Part shown: piece by piece, positions 58,198 to 64,000 of the stretch | Layout: each line of letters opens with the position of its first letter | Position numbering within the stretch: position 1 is the first letter of the stretch | Source: Sporothrix humicola | Taxonomy: Eukaryota; Ascomycota; Sordariomycetes; Ophiostomatales; Ophiostomataceae | Assembly (NCBI GenBank): GCA_021396245.1 | Contig: WNYE01000104.1 | Coordinates: 62,001-126,000, forward strand | Direction: 5' to 3' | DNA length: 64,000 bases | Program-made: the position numbers and the translations under genes | The notes under the pieces: generated by a model | Databases searched by the model: none | What the model was told of the DNA's origin: nothing | Seen by the model: only the letters and a program-made list of their open reading frames with translations

Positions 58198-61100
58198 GTT
58201 ATTGCCGCCATAAATTTTTGACAGCCTACGTACTCGCCACGTTGATTTTTTATTTAATTTGTCCAAAGGTAGAAAAAGTGATGACATTCACATTTGACCT
58301 TCGAAGGTATTATAAAGTGATCAATATGAAGTAGGAAACGGTTTCCATTAATAGTAAAACTTGACGCATAAAGTCCCAAGATCATATTGGGCATACCCCT
58401 CCACACAGCATATGACAACTCCTGCGAAATATAGCCGCATATTCAAAGCCTTGCCAGGGCAAAACAGCCGCGATAAAATTACGCGCGGCAGCGGCAACAA
58501 CAATCGACTTGTAGCCACAAGAGATGGTATATTTCATATTTCTAAGAAAATTTTCGTAATCATCGCAACGATCTATACCATCATGAGTCCGAGCTGCTGT
58601 CTGTTAATAGTATTGTCCTGGGATAGTAACCGGCCTCGAATAGATCGAGCTATCAAGCGAAATGAAATATGGCGGTGACAATGTCGGTTTTAAACTCCTT
58701 TGACACAACAACCGCTGTCACATACAACCATTTTAGTGTGACATGTGTAAAAGTGTCCTGTTCAAGGAACAAAATTAACAATGGTATCTTTTACTCTCTA
58801 TACGTGTTTTGATGTTGTACCGTTGTGAGGAATAAAAAGATTTATATCACAGGCAACAATCATATTGATATTGGCCCAGCATGGATATTATCCGCGAGTA
58901 CCGCCAATATACAAATCTGGTAAATACTCCCCATATGGCTCCTAATGGCCCTCCTACAAAAACCGCCGCTGCCTTTGCCCAAGACCAAGAGCACCGACGG
59001 ATGCCACAAAAATTTCATGCTCTCAGTGGTCAAGGAAGGACATATCAACGGGTGCGCTGCAAGAGAATATACTGCAGTGAGCCCATTTAATTTCTTAAAA
59101 CAAAGCAACAAAGTAAAGATATTGATTTATATCCTTGCCCATCTAATCGTGCTTCTTCTTCTTCTTCTTCTGTGCCTTCAGTGAAATGAAATAAGGCCGA
59201 GGCTGTGATGCTTGATATTTTAGCGCCATACTTTTCTCATATTACAATATAATTCTTTCGAATCTTCCGGGCTTGCCTGGACAAACGACATCTGCCAGAT
59301 TATTTTGAATACATTTCGGCCCCAAAACAGGGAGGGGAAAAGTTGCATCCTACGACACTCTCTGTATGACATACAATGCGCGATGTTTGACGTTCCAGGT
59401 TCGACGTACAATATGTTGTTGATCCGTCCTCCCTACGACAAAAATAAATAGGTTGTATTACACACAGACGTTTCTCCAAAGTGAACACACGGACCAAGCA
59501 AGGCATGGCAACTGGGGCTCGTGGTTCTCTGTGGTGTCGGAAATATGGTTCGGAATGCGCTAATAAACAGTGGAACTAAGACCTCTCGTTAGCCCCTATC
59601 TTTGGGGGGTTGGTATGGACCCTCCAGCTCCATAAATGGGACGGAGCGGATACGGGTAGAGTACATGGAAATGCTCGCGATTACCAGAATATACTCATGT
59701 ATACTACATGTACACAGTGTCCATTAACAATTGTATACGGAGTACAAGGCAATTGGACTTGCATTTGTTTCTCCATTTACCTACTTTGGTTCACACCATA
59801 GGCTACGGCGATCTGCGAGAATCTCCAAAATAAAATAGAGAAAGATGTTCTACGAATTCATTTTTTTGTCCAAGCAAAAGGGGGTGTGCGCCAAAGCATT
59901 AAAAGGGGATCTGGCTTGTAATATGTGCTGTGGGGAACAAAGAGACGGCATAGGACAAAAAGCAAGTCAGGTATCCGGGATTGCCGTAGGGTGTACGACA
60001 TACTCCGTATGTGATACTTCATTGCAGGACGAGGCAAAACTGCCCTAGGAAACCAGCGCGTGCTAACGCTCAGTGAGTTTTAGTGCTTGCTTTCTGCAAA
60101 TGTTTCCATGTTGCATCTGGTTTTATGTGAGCTAGCAGGCGGGGATTGAAGCCGCTTTTATTTCTGTTTTCGAGGCTCTTCTCCTCACTACACTAGCTAA
60201 AGAACCGTAAGAAATGTGACAGAATGGTCGGGAAGTGGAGTGCAATGTCAATGCTTCGTCGAACTGGGTGTTGGCGCTTGGGGAATCTGCTGTGTACTCC
60301 GTAGACAATAACCATATGTATCGAGGACGTACGGAGCAGTGACAGACCCGGATGTTGGTTTGATAAAAGTAGCAGCTAATACAAGTTGAAAGGTGAAAAG
60401 AGAATCGAGTATCCTACATATGACGTACGAACTGATACGGAGTGAATTACAAGGGGAGTTAAGATACGGCCGGCATACGATATTTCTTTTTTTCGCCATC
60501 CTGCGTGTCTATCGATGTATTGATCCAGATGCCTTGGAGTTCTTGAGCCGAGACTTTTTATCCCTTTCCCACTGTTCCCCACACTGAATCCCATTGAAAA
60601 AGAAACAAACACAAACAAAAGGACCAAGAAGAGCTCCGTTCCGCACTCAATTCCGCCTGAGCCTGGAGCGGCCTTCACTTAATTGCTTGGTGCTTGTTTT
60701 TTGATATCCAAGACACAGTACTCCGGAGAAGAGATTTTATTCTGGATAAATGTGTTGGCTCTTCAATGTGAAGATACCCATGGAGCTTGGATCGTGAGAG
60801 GAATGAAGAGAGTGAATCGAAAGAAAGGAAAATTCTTACGGCATGCATCTCCCATCTTTCTTCTCATACCTTTCCTTTTTGTTATGTGGTTACGGCAGAC
60901 AATGAAGCTGGCCCCTCTCTTTCGGTAACCCTTCACCCCCCCTTTTTTATTCAAAGTTATGTTTGATGTTCTCCATATTGGCTGTTGTTCTTCGTTCAAC
61001 CTCCTCCTCCTCCTAAAGGGCCGCTAAAGTGAAGCTTTCCTTTCTGGCCGTAGCATTGTAAGCCCATTTTTCAGTATCCAGGTATTAATTTGGGACTCTG

Positions 61101-64000
61101 TCACCTTTTTTCTTTGAAAAAAAGAAGAAAAAAATGAAGGCCTTTTCATGTTTTCCTTACTGTGTATTTGTGCATATGGCTACTCCATGTAGCCTTTGTA
61201 GGATGCTTGTTCTTGTGTTTTTTTTTTTTCTTCTTTTTTTTCGTTATTATTGTTATTTCTCTTCTTTATCGAGACGCCTCCGTCGAAGACGGAGAAATCA
61301 CACATTCACACAGCCTTTTGGGCCTAACCCTGATTAAAATCTACTACAAAGGACGGGAGGGGCGTGAGTTTTTCGCTGCCCCCATTCTTCTTTTTTGTCA
61401 GCTCACATCCGATCCAATTTCAGGCCTGGACCGCGCTCGCTGTATCACTAGCTGCCGGTAACACTAGTGCTTTGACGAGACCCGGTTCTTGAAAGGAAAC
61501 CAAAAATATTGATGTGCGGTCATAATGAGTCTTGCAAAATGCTTTTTTTTTTGAATATTAATGCTTGGTTGCTACTGAGGAGAACGGCATTAACGGCAAC
61601 TGAAGCCCAGACATCACGTTCGTGCTTTCTCTATATTCACATGATGATTTGGCCTTGCAGAGGCGTTGTTCTATTCTGGAAAGAGGAAGGGCTCTTTACC
61701 TGCCGGTCGAAAGCCAGGCCAGAGGTGTTGCCTTTTTTTTATCCGTCTTATTCTCATCCCTTTCTATCCCAAACTATTCTCCAGCAACCACCGCCTTGTT
61801 CTGTCTTTCCTGTGCAAATTTCCGCTGTTCTTTGCTTGCATCAAAAGCGGCCGCCACCCCGAATGGTCACCAAAACCCAAAGCCCAGGTCGGCGGAAATG
61901 GTTGATCGACGCCCTAGCCCAAACAATTCCCGCGCATTTGCGGGACCGTAGACTGCCTTCTGGCTGTTCTTTGTCTATGCAATTTGCAGGCGCGAAGGCA
62001 GCCGCGAGAGCGAGCAACCAAACAATGCAGGCGCTAGTGGCACAGGGTACTGTGTAGACGCAGCCGCAGACGCAGATGCAGACGCACACGCAATGCACAA
62101 AGGAGGACCCCTCGAGGCCTTGGTTTCAATATCTCAGTTTAGCTCTGGCGCGCCCCGTTGCGCCGTCGACTTCTTTGCATTTACGACTTCCCGTTCTTGT
62201 TCTCGCGCTGCATTTGTTTTTGTATTTTCAAAGAATATCTTTCCTTATTCCTTATTCCTCATTCCTTATTCCTTATTCCTTATTCCTTATTCCTTATTCC
62301 GTTTTTTTCTTCTTCTTTTTTTTTTCTCTCGCTCTCTCGTCTTTCTACTGTGCAAGTGGGCTATGGGTACTGATCGCCATGGCGCATATTCAGAACTGCC
62401 ATTGTTATTCTCACGCCGCACTCCATCAATAGTCTGCCTGCCCCCTCCCCAGGACTTAATTTGTGGATTCGTGCTTCTCGTTTTTCGTTTTCCTTCTTTC
62501 GTCTTTCTTGAATCGGATCTCGCTCTTGGCTTCGATTCGATCTTGTATTTTTACACGGACATTGTACGAGGATGTGTGCAGTTCGAGCAGCCTGTCTCAG
62601 ACCATGTGGTCTTTTGGCTCTGTGCCTTTTTGAAAGAGCTCTTTCGAAATACACAGGACATACAAGTCCGCTTTTCGTGAATCTGCATATGGATACGATG
62701 CATGAGCGGAAAAGAGCTCGTGGTGCCGGAAGAGATGTGACAGCTCAACCGCCACTTCTCATTACAACTTTTGTTTTCTCTGTCCCCGCGCCGCTGTGAG
62801 GTAGAATGGTTCCACAGCCATTGACTGTTCTGAGCCTCGCCGACCAGCCAAGCACCGGCGCATTCCAATCTCTTCGTTTTCCATGTTCATATCACGTTCC
62901 CGCCCCTTTGCCCCCTGACCATGTCATCAGGTGCATTATCGAAAGTTCGTTATGCCCGTGGCTGGCTGAACGAAACGATACAAATGAAATAGTAGTGGAA
63001 AAAAAATACGAATACGCAGCTTGGTGTGATCAGAATCGACGACAGAAACGCCGGTAGGGTCTGATCTTTGTGGCTTGATGGCCCCATAGGGCCAGTCCTT
63101 GGCTCGTACTCGGGCCTACATACGGCCTGATGCCATAAACGAAAGGATGCAAATTCTCGAAATTATGGCGTCTCATGGGCTCCATTGTCCGATTGTCCCG
63201 TGGCACAGTTCATGTTGATAGAATCAACTTCTTTTCTGCTAGTTCAATCGGCGCTATTAGGAACTCGCTCTGTACGGCTTGGCCGCCGCCTGTTTCCGGC
63301 CAAAACAGACAACTCGGGAAGCAGCCTATTGGGCGGTCTACTTGTGTGGGACAATGACAACAAAACAAGCCTAAAAAATCATCAAATCATTTTGGGGGAA
63401 GAAAAAAAAAAGTAAACGACGGAGAAAAACAAGCACCCAAAAGAGCTCTCATTTGCTCAAACCGACCCCCGTATGTAATCTTACATTGGCACAGACCTAA
63501 AGCCCTAAGACTGAGAGTACCCAGCGAGCCGGTAGTGTACCCCAAAAGCTGTAAAGCTCCGAGGGTCAGCCTGGCTGCCTGGTCAGGCAATCCGTGCGGC
63601 ACTGATCCTACAAACCTCAGAATACCACTGCAACACACTAAACTTCTCGCAGCCTTTGGTAAGCACGTTCTTCAGGCTCTTTTGTACTCCGATCTGTTCC
63701 AATTCGATGCACTTAATTTTCGTATAAGTAGTCTTTAACCAGCATCTTCACCTCTTTCCCTTCCCTGGCCAGGACAGAAGAGATTCGCAACACAATTTGA
63801 AATGAAGAATACGAGGCAACCATACAGAGTACGTCGTACTGTGGTTGCCATAGACCCAAAGAAGACAAGATCACTCTAACAGGGCCGGTGTGTCTCGGCC
63901 GAGCGACTTGTTCTCGCTGGTTCTCTGGGTCCTCCCTTTCAGGTATCATACGCCGCATTCTGGACTAGGGTTTCTACACAGCACTCTGGTTTTCCGTCGC
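58198..64000. other. Gene-poor right end
   Basis: No gene that I can support. It holds three 9-mer copies (59736-59744, 60001-60009, 60295-60303) and a heptamer array (62243-62298). Open frames at 61509-62057 and 62093-62680 are long but lack domain-like sequence. The C/T-rich part from about 61200 to 62600 resembles fungal 5' leader DNA, so a gene may begin beyond the window. Confidence 0.45.
62243..62298. repeat. Heptamer array, 8 units of CCTTATT
   Basis: Eight units of CCTTATT, perfect except the third (CCTCATT). It has the same period, unit number and near-identical consensus as the array at 22463-22518. Confidence 0.95.

Noticed and set aside
62243..62298. Heptamer array considered as a CRISPR or telomere-like repeat
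   Set aside because: There are no spacers, the unit is 7 bp, the genome is eukaryotic, and the unit is not TTAGGG.
61509..62680. Two plus-strand open frames of 182 and 195 aa
   Set aside because: Composition tracks local C/T-rich and heptamer-repeat DNA; no recognisable domain. It is more likely leader or intergenic DNA.

Overview
The window is nuclear DNA of a filamentous ascomycete (Pezizomycotina). The evidence is short introns of about 50-280 bp with GT-AG ends, a Zn2Cys6-type regulator, an AA7 oligosaccharide oxidase, a GH10 xylanase and a fungal-type Sec72. GC-rich coding exons are set in long pyrimidine-tract and homopolymer-rich intergenic DNA. Sordariomycetes is the best guess; I could not fix the genus. 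I support 14 protein genes and found no rRNA, tRNA, intact transposon or CRISPR array.

Region 1 (about 1.7-21.4 kb) is the gene-rich half. In order it holds: a secreted lactonase-type beta-propeller (-), a secreted bicovalent-FAD oligosaccharide oxidase (+), a D-isomer-specific 2-hydroxyacid dehydrogenase with three introns (+), a secreted DUF4419 protein (-), a salicylate-hydroxylase-like FAD monooxygenase (+), a secreted Thr/Val-rich and Cys-rich protein of unknown role (-), and a GH10 xylanase with long Ser/Gly and Asn/Gly/Ser flanks (+). Xylanase, C1-oxidising AA7 enzyme and lactonase could form an oxidative hemicellulose-degrading set; that link is inferred from families and proximity only.

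Region 2 (21.4-29.6 kb) has no gene I can support. It holds tandem heptamers, a 17-bp direct repeat and pyrimidine tracts.

Region 3 (29.6-37.7 kb) holds three same-strand paralogues of a small intracellular Cys/His-rich protein family that I do not recognise. The C-terminal half has identical spacing in all three (C-x4-C-x8-W-x-CC-x-C-x2-G-x-N-x4-C, then C-x-H-x-CC-x2-C). Two of them also share an N-terminal C-x8-C-x-H-x7-C module. This is the best candidate for an undescribed system here.

Region 4 (40.3-46.4 kb) holds a small two-exon coiled-coil protein (+), Sec72 of the Sec63 translocation complex (-), and a five-exon Zn2Cys6-like transcription factor with atypical cysteine spacing (-).

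Region 5 (46.4-64 kb) is gene-poor except for a five-exon TauD/TfdA-type Fe(II)/2-oxoglutarate dioxygenase at 56.3-58.2 kb. It carries most copies of an interspersed 9-mer (TACTCCGTA or its complement) that occurs 11 times in the window, all in non-coding DNA.
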